From JANXQE01 sp035651635 (GTDB lineage Bacteria; Verrucomicrobiota; Verrucomicrobiia; Limisphaerales; UBA8199): a stretch of 64,000 bases of DNA. The notes under the pieces were generated by a model. That model searched no databases. It was given only the letters and a program-made list of their open reading frames with translations, and was not told the DNA's origin. Every line of letters starts with the position of its first letter. The first letter of the stretch is position 1. A program made the position numbers and the translations under genes. Positions 20,477 through 28,569 of the stretch are shown in pieces. The DNA lies in NCBI GenBank assembly GCA_035651635.1, contig DASRFK010000264.1:1-64000 (forward strand), read 5' to 3'.

Positions 20477-21276
20477 ACAGCGCGGACACCATCCTGTCCT
20501 CACTTTCGGATGCCGCGCTTACCGGGTTGGCAACAGCGGTTGAGGCGGGATGGCTGAGCGGCAGTTCACCAGATTCAGCTTTCGCCTCTATTGCCGGCGA
20601 AAATGGCGCCGCTATCGCAGCGTGGGTGACCAGCCTGGAGAACGAGGCTTTCGCCCCAGCTCAAATCGCCCGGCTGCTCCATTCCATCGTAGCCAGTCGC
20701 CATCGGGACCGGGTTCTGGTTCCGGATTTGGTGGTTTCCGGTCCAGATGTGCCGGGCGTTCCAACCGCAGACACCTACGCCGTGGTTCAATCGATGTTCC
20801 AGGAAGCGCAGAACGAAATCGTTTTGGCAGGGTATGCTTTCCACAACGGGAAACTCCTTTTTGAACGTTTGGCGGAGCAGAAGCGGTTGCGGCCACAATT
20901 ACGAATCATTTTCCATGTGGATGTCCCTCGAAAAGGCGGAGATACGAGTTCCCCAGAAGCCATCATCCTGCGGTATGCCGACGAGTTTCGCACTCGCCAT
21001 TGGCCTTGGCAGCCATTTCCCGAAGTCTATTTCGATCCGAGGGCTCTCGAGGCTGACTCACACTCCCGTGCCAGCCTCCACGCCAAGGTGGTCGTCGTGG
21101 ATCGCTCAACGTTATTTCTGAGTTCAGCGAACTTCACGGAGGCTGCACACCAACGAAACATCGAAATGGGCCTTCTCTCTCGCGCGGTTTACTTGGCCGA
21201 ACAGGTGGCCTCTTATTTTGAAGGTCTCCGCCAGTCCGGCCACCTGAGGCGCCTTCCAGATTCGGGACACAGTTGA
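20473..21276 (+). CDS. drmC: DISARM phospholipase D-like nuclease DrmC
   Basis: A 267-residue protein with one phospholipase D (HKD) motif: His203, Lys205 and Asp210 in HAKVVVVD, followed by FLSSANFT at 215-222 and the glutamate-containing NIEMGLL. PLD-family nucleases need two HKD motifs, usually supplied by a homodimer when only one is present. DrmC is the third conserved DISARM gene. In the class 2 system tested it was dispensable for protection, so its nuclease role is inferred from family membership. It is the last clearly assignable gene of the operon; the next gene starts 58 bases later on the same strand. Confidence 0.88.
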   Translation: MNSADTILSSLSDAALTGLATAVEAGWLSGSSPDSAFASIAGENGAAIAAWVTSLENEAFAPAQIARLLHSIVASRHRDRVLVPDLVVSGPDVPGVPTADTYAVVQSMFQEAQNEIVLAGYAFHNGKLLFERLAEQKRLRPQLRIIFHVDVPRKGGDTSSPEAIILRYADEFRTRHWPWQPFPEVYFDPRALEADSHSRASLHAKVVVVDRSTLFLSSANFTEAAHQRNIEMGLLSRAVYLAEQVASYFEGLRQSGHLRRLPDSGHS

Positions 21277-21334
21277 AGCGAACCCTTAAGTCGTACGCCC
21301 CCCTCTCCTTTTCGATAAACCACACAACAATCAG

Positions 21335-22498
21335 GTGCCATCCAAAATGAAAGTGACCAAGAGTCCTCGAAAGGCACGGGAAGAAACATTATCCCCCAGA
21401 GACTATCGAACGATTTTGACTCCAGAACAAAGAGCCTGTCCGTTACAACTCTCAATTGATCCAGGATTTATCCATCATCGAAAAATAGAGGCCATTGTCC
21501 AGAAGCCAGGGATGGATATAATCGATAACGCGATTTCCAAGCTTCCGCATGATTTGCCCGAATGGGTGAAAGCGATGAGGATTGACCACATTTATAAGGA
21601 CGTCTTGTTGGACTTTTGTAAGGCAATCGGAGTAAAAACTTTGCAAGAGGTGTATCTTAAACAGCGTGGTCATTTATTCTGTTCGGTTGAAAAGTTTGGC
21701 GCCGCTCCAGATATCTACCAAGCAACACGTACGAAAAATCGTTGGATATCTCCATTCCCCATCGCGCAAAGGGTTGAGATTCATTACACAACAAAACTCG
21801 TTACTTCTGCTACGGAAAAAATGCGACTGCATCGTGGGGGACATCTTCATGCGATCGTGGCACAACTGGATCACGTTGCCGCCGCCACCACCGTCTTTGA
21901 GCCGCTTCTCATCGGAGGGCCATGGCTTGTACCTGGAGATGTAAAACCTAGTTTCGACATCATGTGGCACGGCTATGACTTCTTTGAGAATTATGTCGAG
22001 GATTTTGATGAGTTTAAAAATTGTCGACAGTTCGAAACTCCAAAGGATTCGTCGGTAATGAAGCAGATCTCAGAGCAGGCATTCAAAATCAGCATTGCCA
22101 AAATTTTAGGGGATTCCACAGAACCAGATTGGGGTGGGGAAACATCCGATTTTTATTCCTCACATCTTCACCTGAATGGCCGAAGGGTAAAGGCGGCCTT
22201 CCTTTTCAAGGGTCCAAGTCGATACTCGCCAATGAAACTCACTCATCTCGGCAAGAATAATGATCAGATTTTACGTCTCGCGGAGGAGCCGGCAGATATA
22301 CTCTTCGTGCAACATTGTCACGATATCTCTCCCGTAGTTAGAAAAACGCTTAGGGCATTTGCGGTGCAGCCAGGAAACCCGCGCCGATATTGTCTCATCG
22401 ACGGTCGAGATTCTCTTAAGCTGCTGAAAGCGTATGATCTCCTAAACCAAGCCATCGAATACACAGACAGGCGTACGCAAAAGCGGAAGAGAAATTGA
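21335..22498 (+). CDS. Unrecognised 387-aa protein after drmC, possibly a nuclease
   Basis: I do not recognise the family. The C-terminal third has an FLFKGPS segment (Lys292) after HLHLNGRRVKAA, then GKNNDQILRL and ADILFVQHCHDIS. A beta strand ending in a charged Lys-Gly pair, followed by an N/D-rich helix and a hydrophobic strand, is reminiscent of a PD-(D/E)xK core, but the acidic residues are not clear. The middle holds LHAIVAQLDHVAAATTVFEPLLIGGPW. It follows drmC by 58 bases on the same strand and may belong to the operon or be a separate defence gene. The local sequence looks less GC-rich than the DISARM genes, which may indicate a different source. The next gene is convergent. Confidence 0.6.
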   Translation: MPSKMKVTKSPRKAREETLSPRDYRTILTPEQRACPLQLSIDPGFIHHRKIEAIVQKPGMDIIDNAISKLPHDLPEWVKAMRIDHIYKDVLLDFCKAIGVKTLQEVYLKQRGHLFCSVEKFGAAPDIYQATRTKNRWISPFPIAQRVEIHYTTKLVTSATEKMRLHRGGHLHAIVAQLDHVAAATTVFEPLLIGGPWLVPGDVKPSFDIMWHGYDFFENYVEDFDEFKNCRQFETPKDSSVMKQISEQAFKISIAKILGDSTEPDWGGETSDFYSSHLHLNGRRVKAAFLFKGPSRYSPMKLTHLGKNNDQILRLAEEPADILFVQHCHDISPVVRKTLRAFAVQPGNPRRYCLIDGRDSLKLLKAYDLLNQAIEYTDRRTQKRKRN

Positions 22499-22698
22499 CG
22501 GACGACTCGAAGCCATGTCGCGGCGCAGCGTTACTGTCTCAAGGCGGACTTGCGATATAACACAAAGACGTTTTCCCATTTTCCCTTCCGAGTTTGCCGA
22601 CAAACAAGTCAAATTCAAATATGACATTTTTGACTTGGACGTGGGCGAGCCGTGTCAGGACTGCTTTTGGGATAAACCGACATATGCTTAACCAGCTC

Positions 22699-23973
22699 TT
22701 ATTTCTCCGGCAGCGGCAAAATACCAAAAACCAATCCTTCCGGGCTGTAGTTCAATGTCCCCTCCAGCCGGAAGTGAAAATATCCTCCGATTTGAATCGC
22801 CGACTGCTCAATGGACGAGGGCAGATTAAGTTCGTTAAAACGCCCAACGCTGAAGGTGCATTCGACTGTTTTTTGAAGTGAGCCGACCTCAGCTTTGTAT
22901 CGCATGATCTCGTCGAATTCCTGAGCAGACGCGAGTAATAGTAATTCCTCTCGAATGCCCAGAAACAGCAACTCTTTCGCTGAGACCTGTAAAACCACAC
23001 CGCCCGCAGGACCATCTGTGACTCGCGACTTGGACATCATGAACGTGGAGTGCCTACGAGTAATAAAGTTGAAAGACTCAAATCCGAATAATCGGCCATT
23101 TCCTCGGCGTAAAGGCTCGCCATTGAGCTCGAATGGATTTTCCATAACCTCCATGTCTGCGACTCGTGTAGCCAGGGCGGCAGCCACAGAAGATCTGGGA
23201 CTGATGAAGGAAATCCAGTCGCGCAAATGCCTCACGCGGTTGAGCAGCCGGAACCGTCTCGGATCCTCATCCACTTGATCAGGTGGTGGATCAGTAAGTA
23301 GGCAGCGCACGTTTCCAGCCTTTCTTCCGTCGACCACTGTGATTGTGCCGTAGCGGAGACTCGATGGATGCGGGTCCTTCCCTTGCTTCGCCAACGCGAT
23401 CAATTTTGCTTTCTTTTCGTCGATCTTTCGTTTCTGAGCGGCAACGACAGAAGACAGCTGCCGATTGTCTTCCACCGAGCTGCCCTTGGTCTCTACCTGC
23501 ACGAATGATTCGCCGTCACTTGCGATTTGGAAATCAAATGAAGGAGGGGCACCGCGGCCTCGGCTTTCGGGGATCGGAAGCCAGTCGGCTTCCGTCAAGT
23601 TGTGGACGCGGTTCATCACGGCCAAGCCAATTGCCTCTCCGACGTGCTCCGACACCTCAGTGAGTTGCCGCACGGCTCCCTCAGGCCTGCGCAGCGTGTC
23701 CCCTTGGCAATCGATGCACTCGCCTATTGCGCTCAGCCAGAGGTGGAGTTTTTCGCCAACACTGCGGTAATCTTGATAACCGGGCTGCCCAAGTTTAATT
23801 CGATGAAAAAGATAGTAAGAGAGAAACTCAGCTTTCGGAATCTCGGCAGGCTTTGCTACAAGCGCCTCTAAGACCGGAGCTGTGTGATATCTGAGAAGCT
23901 TCATCTTCTCCATAGCGTCGTAAAACTGCACGTCTACGAGAATAGTTGCTTGTGCCAAGGCTGCGATCGTCAT
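22699..23973 (-). CDS. Unrecognised 424-aa protein with a PD-(D/E)xK-like motif
   Basis: No family recognised. Near residues 145-165 the sequence SFDFQIASDGESFVQVETKGS places Asp147, Glu161 and Lys163 in the D-x(13)-E-x-K spacing expected of a PD-(D/E)xK nuclease, with hydrophobic strands around each. A basic helix rich in Lys follows (AAQKRKIDEKKAKLIALAKQGK). The C terminus is predicted beta-rich. It faces the preceding gene across a 200-base gap and is the last gene before the tRNA-derived site, so it is probably part of the island cargo. The start at ATG 23973 has no obvious Shine-Dalgarno; an internal Met at residue 21 is an alternative. Function as a defence nuclease is inference. Confidence 0.55.
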   Translation of the reverse strand: MTIAALAQATILVDVQFYDAMEKMKLLRYHTAPVLEALVAKPAEIPKAEFLSYYLFHRIKLGQPGYQDYRSVGEKLHLWLSAIGECIDCQGDTLRRPEGAVRQLTEVSEHVGEAIGLAVMNRVHNLTEADWLPIPESRGRGAPPSFDFQIASDGESFVQVETKGSSVEDNRQLSSVVAAQKRKIDEKKAKLIALAKQGKDPHPSSLRYGTITVVDGRKAGNVRCLLTDPPPDQVDEDPRRFRLLNRVRHLRDWISFISPRSSVAAALATRVADMEVMENPFELNGEPLRRGNGRLFGFESFNFITRRHSTFMMSKSRVTDGPAGGVVLQVSAKELLFLGIREELLLLASAQEFDEIMRYKAEVGSLQKTVECTFSVGRFNELNLPSSIEQSAIQIGGYFHFRLEGTLNYSPEGLVFGILPLPEK

Positions 23974-24129
23974 TGCGGTTGTTGGTGCGGGGTCCTTTGG
24001 AAGGTTCCTTGCTTTGGGGGGAAATAGTCAATGATCAAGGTGCCTGTGGAAATACAAGCAAGACCAAGCAGGAAGGATTCTGTTTACGCGCCGCAGTATT
24101 GGAAATTTGGTGTGGGCAGCTTCAGTATT

Positions 24130-24162
24130 GAGATGAGGGTTCGATTCCCTTCACCCGCTCCA
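24130..24162 (+). other. tRNA-Gly 3'-end fragment, probable attachment site (attR type)
   Basis: Bases 24135-24151 form a complete T arm (stem GAGGG/CCCTT, loop TTCGATT). They are followed by CACCCGC as the 3' acceptor strand, discriminator T at 24159 and an encoded CCA at 24160-24162. Acceptor CACCCGC with U73 fits tRNA-Gly. The 75-90 bases upstream contain no matching GCGGGTG acceptor strand, D arm or pairable anticodon arm, so this is a fragment, not a gene. Integrative elements that use tRNA 3' ends leave such a copy at the end away from the restored tRNA. The orientation places the element to the left, over the defence genes. Confidence 0.75.
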
Positions 24163-24631
24163 AGCTTCTGGCTCAGAGACTTACGCGAAAATTTCTCAAA
24201 AAGTAACAACAAAAGTAACAACAGTCGTGCTTTCCTGAGGGGTAGTCAGGGAGCTGATCTCTCGGAAAAGTGGTTACGCGGCGGCGATAAGCCTATCAAG
24301 ACCCGGAGTTGCATTCCCTAATCTCTCCCGGACGAGAGGGACAACCTTCGTGCGGTCTTCTTAGGCGGTCATGGCGGACCGCCAGCAGAATCGCCGAACT
24401 ATTCCACTGGGAGCAATTCAGCCAAAATTCCCGGGGCGTATGCAAAAGCGCCTCCTGTTCATCCCCTTGACGCCTTAGCACCCCAGCGCCTCTGGGTTGA
24501 TTCCGTTGTTTTTTCCCGGTCTGGCCTCGTCCTCGTCACTACCGTGCGACCAGGGCAGAGTCCTTAAAAACCCTTCCATGATTGAACGATGCCCCTCTCT
24601 TTCGGTCAGACATTAAGAACTTAAACGGTCA
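24163..24631. other. Non-coding stretch right of the tRNA fragment
   Basis: No convincing gene is visible. A short direct repeat AAGTAACAAC occurs at 24201-24210 and 24213-24222. It may be an integrase arm-type site or leftover of the chromosomal DNA that once followed the intact tRNA. The rest holds stop codons in all frames within short distances. Confidence 0.4.
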
Positions 24632-25366
24632 ATGCGTTCAATAAGAATGGCTGCAGCAGCCGGGGTATGCTGCGCCGCCGTGGCTACCTTCCTAGTGCTT
24701 GAGCAGCACCAATCTCTCACGGCTCTTCGCTCAGAGGTTGCTAACCAGAAGGCCCAAAATATGCGGCTAGCAGCGCAAGCCCTCTTTTTCTCAAATAGCC
24801 TGAACCGAATGTCCGTTCCTGTCCATTTGGAGGAACCACCCCCAGGCCTACTTAAACTGAGAGGAGAGATTGCCGTTCTTCGCCGACAGCTGTCAGAAGT
24901 CCAACAGAGTGCTCGCGAAACAAATCTGGGTTCCGCCGAAGTTTTTTCCCCAATGTATGCTCAGCATTTGCGCACTCGAGGGGAAACGGCGTGCCTGCGC
25001 CTCAAAGCGTTGTGCGATCAACTTCGGGATAAACAGGCCAGCGCCGATACGGACGGCTTTGTGCAGCAGATTTCGGCCATACTCCCCCATGATAGCATAC
25101 TCATCAGCCTTCAAGAGAAACGAGCGCAAGCGCTTCAGGCCCTCACAGACCCAGGCCTCGAACCTGACCAACGTGAAGCTTTGAACCAATCGGTTAGCGA
25201 AATAAGCAAAAAAATCAGTGACCGGGCAAATGGGATGCTGCAGGGCTTAGATACTGAACAAGCTGCTTTGAAGGAGCTTTTTGATCGTCTGGATAACACG
25301 TCCGGAGATGAGCGGATGCGTCTCGTCGTGAGAATTTTGGATTTCGTATCGGCCATTGAAGAGTAA
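24632..25366 (+). CDS. Membrane-anchored coiled-coil protein of unknown function
   Basis: A 244-residue protein with an N-terminal hydrophobic segment (AAAAGVCCAAVATFLVL, residues 7-23) that serves as signal anchor. A coiled-coil stretch follows (HQSLTALRSEVANQKAQNMRLAAQ) and then a second one with LLKLRGEIAVLRRQLSEVQQ near 75-95. The LxLRGEVxxLRxQ phrase recurs in small verrucomicrobial hypothetical proteins. The remainder is helical and charged. No catalytic motif is visible. It stands alone between the tRNA-derived site and an IS remnant, so context gives no clue to its job. Confidence 0.6.
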   Translation: MRSIRMAAAAGVCCAAVATFLVLEQHQSLTALRSEVANQKAQNMRLAAQALFFSNSLNRMSVPVHLEEPPPGLLKLRGEIAVLRRQLSEVQQSARETNLGSAEVFSPMYAQHLRTRGETACLRLKALCDQLRDKQASADTDGFVQQISAILPHDSILISLQEKRAQALQALTDPGLEPDQREALNQSVSEISKKISDRANGMLQGLDTEQAALKELFDRLDNTSGDERMRLVVRILDFVSAIEE

Positions 25367-25642
25367 GACCGAGAAAGGGGTCGCCCATTAAGGCAGATGT
25401 CAAGCAGGTAAAAAAGCTTCCGTTCCCAAGTCTTTCTCTTTGGGCTGACGCTGCCGAGTTGCGCTTTACAGGCTGCTACTCGAACCTGTGATTTCGTCTT
25501 TGATTCCGGACCTTTTCCCCACTGTCCCAACCTTTTCTTCCTCGAAAGTGTCATCGGATTCCTTTCGTGCTTAACGTGGCATTAAGGCACAGGCTTTGAA
25601 AACTGGGCCACGACGGAGCCGGAGAGCAGCGGATCTCTCACA
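25367..25642. other. Non-coding spacer before the IS110 remnant
   Basis: No gene is supported here. It may include the eroded 5' part of the IS110-family element that follows, but I could not recognise any of its N-terminal DEDD domain in the three plus-strand frames. Confidence 0.35.
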
Positions 25643-26182
25643 GTGCCTAACCGAATTGAGCGCATTGAGGCTTCCATGCTCGCCCTCCTGGAAAACTGGC
25701 GGCTCAAACCCGCGGTGCAGGCTCTCATGGCCTTCCGTGGTTTCCAATTGGTCGCTTCCATGATCACCGTCAGTGAGTTGGGCGATATCCACCGCTTCGA
25801 GCACCCTCGCCAACTCATGACCTATCTGGGCCTGGTTCCCACCGAGTCCTCCAGCGGGCCGCACCAACGCCTGGGCAGCATCTCCCGTTGCGGCAACTCC
25901 CATCAACGCTGGCTTCTGACCGAATGTGCCGAGCACTACGCTATCTCTCCCAAAATCAGCAAGGAACTCTCCCGTCGCCAGGAGGGACAGTCCGAGGCTA
26001 CCAAAGCCTTGAGTTGGAAGGCTCAGAATCGTTTGCACTCCCGCTTTATGAAACTCCTGAGCCGACGGCTCCAACGCAACAAAGCCAAGGTCGCCGTCGC
26101 CCGGGAACTTTGCGGTTTTGTGTGGGCCCTGCTGCGTTCACAGGATTGCTACAAGTCTACCTCCACCAGCACCCCCGGTTAA
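25643..26182 (+). pseudogene. IS110-family transposase remnant (C-terminal Transposase_20 domain)
   Basis: About 179 residues match the C-terminal domain of IS110/IS116/IS902 transposases: a helix-hairpin segment LKPAVQALMAFRGFQLVASMITVSELGDIHRFEHPRQLMTYLGLVP, then ESSSGPHQRLGSISRCGNSHQRWLLTECA, where the serine in the SSSGP segment is the candidate catalytic nucleophile. The N-terminal DEDD RuvC-like half is absent, so the element is about half the usual length and inactive. The apparent GTG at 25643 is just the first start in the remaining frame. No terminal inverted repeats were found, as usual for IS110. Confidence 0.8.
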
Positions 26183-26203
26183 ACCCCGGCCTCATACCGG
26201 ATT

Positions 26204-26223
26204 GAAAGAAAGAAAGAAAGAAA
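26204..26223. repeat. GAAA tetranucleotide microsatellite
   Basis: Five consecutive GAAA units lie 21 bases after the end of the transposase remnant. It may mark the old IS boundary or be a simple slippage tract. No gene contains it. Confidence 0.8.
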
Positions 26224-26549
26224 AGACAAAGACCGCTTTTAATAAAAAAGCATTGAGAGCTGACACGTGGTGAAGCGACGGGTGCGGTGGCCAACCCTCG
26301 AGATCGTTATGGGACGGCTCTTCGGAGTCGACTCCCGCGCCTAGAATGAGGACAGGGCCGCGGTGAATTAAAAAGATGCGAACCGGTCCGAAGGGAAACC
26401 TTCGGACAACTCGCGAATATCAGCATATCAACCGCCGGGTAACTCAAAACACCCTCCACCCTCGCTTCACCTCCTGCCGGCTTTCAATGATGATAATCGA
26501 TGAAAAAATCGAACCAGAATTCTTTCGCCCCTTGACAATATCTCAGCCA
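26224..26549. other. Non-coding stretch between IS remnant and cassette array
   Basis: No gene on either strand is convincing. The only open frame (26376-26567, plus) runs into the attC site and has no recognisable content. This is the distal end of the cassette array, where an eroded cassette could have been. Confidence 0.4.
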
Positions 26550-26642
26550 TATCAACGGTCGTGGTGAGCGGTGCCGGACCAATGAGGCCACAATGCAAAC
26601 ACCAGCGCAAATCCGGCATCCGCTCCGGCACGATGGTTAGCC
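26550..26642 (-). repeat. attC: attC site 20 (distal end of array)
   Basis: Read on the minus strand: R'' GGCTAAC, L'' CGTGCCGGAGCGG, L' GGTCCGGCACCGC, R' GTTGATA, 93 bp. The L boxes pair almost fully. It begins five bases after the stop of the 161-aa gene, whose cassette it closes. Confidence 0.75.
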
Positions 26643-26646
26643 TGGT

Positions 26647-27132
26647 TCAATTGGAGTTCAAACTTTTCTCTAGGACAACAATTTGCTGACGCTTTGCCAC
26701 AACTGCCGGGTGCTGGTCCGTGTATTTTCTCACAAGGTCGTTGAGCTCTTCGAGAGCCTTCTGCAACTCGCGGGCCTTCTGGAGTTGCAGCGATGGTTCT
26801 GAACTCCCCTGCAGCGCAGCAGCTCTCTCCAACCCGGCAATTTGCTCGTGCTTTGCAACAAGCAACGGGTGCTGGTTGGTATACTTCGTCAAAAGCTCGT
26901 CGAGTTCTTCGCGGGCTTTCAGGAGCCGATACAGCGCAACAAGTTTTTCCAGGTTTGCAATTTGCTCCCGCTTCATTAGAACCCGCGGGTGCTCGTCCGT
27001 GTATTTTGTCAATAGCTCTTTGAGCTCTTCCCGAGGTTTGTTCAACTCATCCGGAGCGCTTCGGGGCGCTTGGGACGCCAAACCGGCGCCACTTAGCAGC
27101 ACTGCCAAGCAGACAGTCCACAGAATTTTCAT
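26647..27132 (-). CDS. Secreted triple-repeat helical protein (cassette 20, second gene)
   Basis: 161 residues with a signal peptide (MKILWTVCLAVLLSGAGLASQA). The mature part is three copies of a roughly 30-residue helical unit at about 33-63, 73-103 and 126-155, each reading L-x-x-L-(L/V)-x-K-Y-T-x-x-H-P-x-(V/L) followed by a K-x-x-Q-I and a hydrophobic residue. The same YTxxHPxVxxxxxQI phrase occurs in the periplasmic coiled coils of Wzz/GNVR polysaccharide-export proteins, so a periplasmic coiled-coil role is plausible. Its ATG overlaps the stop of the upstream gene (ATGA), so the two share one cassette and are translationally coupled. Confidence 0.65.
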   Translation of the reverse strand: MKILWTVCLAVLLSGAGLASQAPRSAPDELNKPREELKELLTKYTDEHPRVLMKREQIANLEKLVALYRLLKAREELDELLTKYTNQHPLLVAKHEQIAGLERAAALQGSSEPSLQLQKARELQKALEELNDLVRKYTDQHPAVVAKRQQIVVLEKSLNSN

Positions 27133-27494
27133 AAGACCTTATGTGTTTCTGGTTCCTCAGTTGCGTGCAATTTATACCACTGGAAGATCGGCGCAATGGG
27201 ATTTTTGGCTATGAGGTCTTTCCAAATCGTCATGCCACCCTTGCAGGTGGCTGCTGAAGCAGCCCGGCTAAAGACATTAACTGGGAATGCCGCAGAGATC
27301 GCCGTTGCAAGAGTGTTCGAATCAGGCGAAACAGTTCCGTCGAAGTCGTAGAGAGTAACAGTTGAAATCTCGGAAACGATTTCGGCAAGCCGGCGTTGTG
27401 AGGCACCAACCCGCTGCTTCTGAATACCGAGGAAACCACCCATCGCAATGATCGCCGAGAGGATAATCAGAGATAACTTGGCGGTTCGGTTCAC
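27129..27494 (-). CDS. Single-span membrane protein of unknown function (cassette 20, first gene)
   Basis: 121 residues from GTG 27494, with one transmembrane segment (LSLIILSAIIAMGGFLGI) near the N terminus and a periplasmic domain containing STVTLYDFDGTVSPDSNTLATAISAAFPVNVFSRAA. GTG 27494 starts 16 bases after the GTTGGGC core at 27510-27516, the usual short leader of a cassette gene; the longer frame from 27515 would start inside the attC core. No family is recognised. It overlaps the next gene by four bases. Confidence 0.6.
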   Translation of the reverse strand: MNRTAKLSLIILSAIIAMGGFLGIQKQRVGASQRRLAEIVSEISTVTLYDFDGTVSPDSNTLATAISAAFPVNVFSRAASAATCKGGMTIWKDLIAKNPIAPIFQWYKLHATEEPETHKVL

Positions 27495-27509
27495 GGTACT
27501 GCGAGCAAC

Positions 27510-27602
27510 GCCCAACGCGTCGGGTCAACGACCCCGCGACAATGGATTCCCGACTACAACTGTTGCGCCATCGCGGGGTTCGTTGCAGTCCGATTGTTAT
27601 AT
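27510..27602 (-). repeat. attC: attC site 19
   Basis: Minus strand: R'' ATATAAC, L'' AACGAACCCCGCG, L' CGCGGGGTCGTT, R' GTTGGGC, 93 bp. The L boxes are complementary with one extra base on the L'' side, the classical attC extrahelical arrangement. Confidence 0.88.
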
Positions 27603-27612
27603 GCCGGGTAGT

Positions 27613-28002
27613 TCATGCGGCCGTCCGTTGTGCATTCTCTGGGCGGCTGTCGAGCGCATCGCGTGCTTTACCGCCAAGCCATAAGTCCATGTTCAGGCGT
27701 AGGAACACATAGATGCCCGTCCTCTCAAAAACCTCCTTTTCTTCCTCATACCAAGCGCGGCAGGTCCGAAACATCTTTTCGATTTCCTCTGCTGTGGCCA
27801 ATTGATCTATCCGAAGCCCCGCCTTCTCTCGGTATTCTGAGTCGAGGTGGTCAAGAATCGACCTGGTGAGTCGATTAAAATCATACTCGTTGGTTTGCCA
27901 GCCCAGAGCATTCCTCGATTTCGCCTCCTCGTCAAAACCGCGAAGGTGCGCGTGACGCTTGTTTCTTCGAGGCGCGAACTTTTGTTGGAGATCATGGTCC
28001 AT
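27613..28002 (-). CDS. Unknown 129-aa protein (cassette 19)
   Basis: From ATG 28002 the protein is soluble, charged and mostly helical: LTRSILDHLDSEYREKAGLRIDQLATAEEIEKMFRTCRAWYEEEKEVFERTGIYVFLRLNMDLWLGGKARDALDSR. The frame is open up to 28158, but that part lies inside attC site 18, so ATG 28002, 12 bases after its GTTATAT core, is the natural start. Family not recognised. The stop is 11 bases before attC site 19. Confidence 0.6.
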   Translation of the reverse strand: MDHDLQQKFAPRRNKRHAHLRGFDEEAKSRNALGWQTNEYDFNRLTRSILDHLDSEYREKAGLRIDQLATAEEIEKMFRTCRAWYEEEKEVFERTGIYVFLRLNMDLWLGGKARDALDSRPENAQRTAA

Positions 28003-28013
28003 AACACGACCAC

Positions 28014-28138
28014 ATATAACGTTTCGAGTGAGCGACCGCCGGGGACAGCACGGGCGGAGCGCAAAATCTGCTTCTGAGTTTGTGCCCAAGCACGGACGGA
28101 GAAAGGCACCGGCGTTCGACTCCACTCGATTGTTGGCT
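28014..28138 (-). repeat. attC: attC site 18
   Basis: Minus strand: R'' AGCCAAC, L'' GAGTCGAACGCCGG, L' CCGGCGGTCGCTC, R' GTTATAT, 125 bp. It has a longer terminal structure than the 93-bp sites. Confidence 0.8.
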
Positions 28139-28154
28139 GAGGGCTGATGGATAG

Positions 28155-28568
28155 TCATTCGTTGTGTTCCATCTTCTTTCGCCGCGCGAGAACCCTATCT
28201 CCAGCTGATAGGCCAAACCGCTCGATGTCATTATTGACCGTCATTACGTTATTCTTAATGATAGGGTTCCGCGCCCAGCCCGGAAACAAATTTATATCGA
28301 CCTCGCCTCCAGAAACCGCAATCCATCGGAACAAGGCCCGGCGGAGAACAGCGTTTGATAAAGGCAGACCGCCTAGACGACAATTGCCCTTCGTATCCAC
28401 CGTAACCTGGAAAATCCTCGGGCACGTGATACCGTTGGGCCCGGTGCTTCGGATGAGGAGCACAAGCAGGACCCCGGTGATGACGAACAGAGCAACAGTC
28501 TCCATGCGGTCAAGTTTTCGTCTTTGTTCCGCAGTCATTTTAACGCCACTGAAAAGGATGGCTACCAT
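28155..28568 (-). CDS. ExbD-like single-span membrane protein (cassette 18)
   Basis: 137 residues: a short cytoplasmic N terminus, one transmembrane helix (ETVALFVITGVLLVLLI, about 23-39), then a periplasmic domain with VTVDTKGNCRLGGLPLS, a helix LRRALFRWIA, and VNNDIERFGLS. Topology, length and the T-x-x-G-x-x-x-x-x-x-x-L-S layout resemble ExbD/TolR, which couple an inner-membrane proton channel to outer-membrane machines. The key transmembrane aspartate of ExbD is not evident, so this may be a structural relative only. The start lies directly after the GTTAACT core of attC site 17. Confidence 0.5.
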   Translation of the reverse strand: MVAILFSGVKMTAEQRRKLDRMETVALFVITGVLLVLLIRSTGPNGITCPRIFQVTVDTKGNCRLGGLPLSNAVLRRALFRWIAVSGGEVDINLFPGWARNPIIKNNVMTVNNDIERFGLSAGDRVLARRKKMEHNE

Positions 28569-28569
28569 C

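Noticed and set aside
3515..21276. Class 2 DISARM
   Set aside because: There is no drmE-like gene and no C5-cytosine methylase with a PCQ motif; the methylase has NPPF and a DrmD-type helicase is present, both marking class 1.
24072..24162. A complete tRNA gene ending at the CCA
   Set aside because: Only the T arm and 3' acceptor strand pair correctly; there is no 5' acceptor strand, D arm or anticodon stem upstream.
26376..26567. A 63-aa plus-strand gene
   Set aside because: It runs into attC site 20, has no recognisable features and opposes the polarity of the array.
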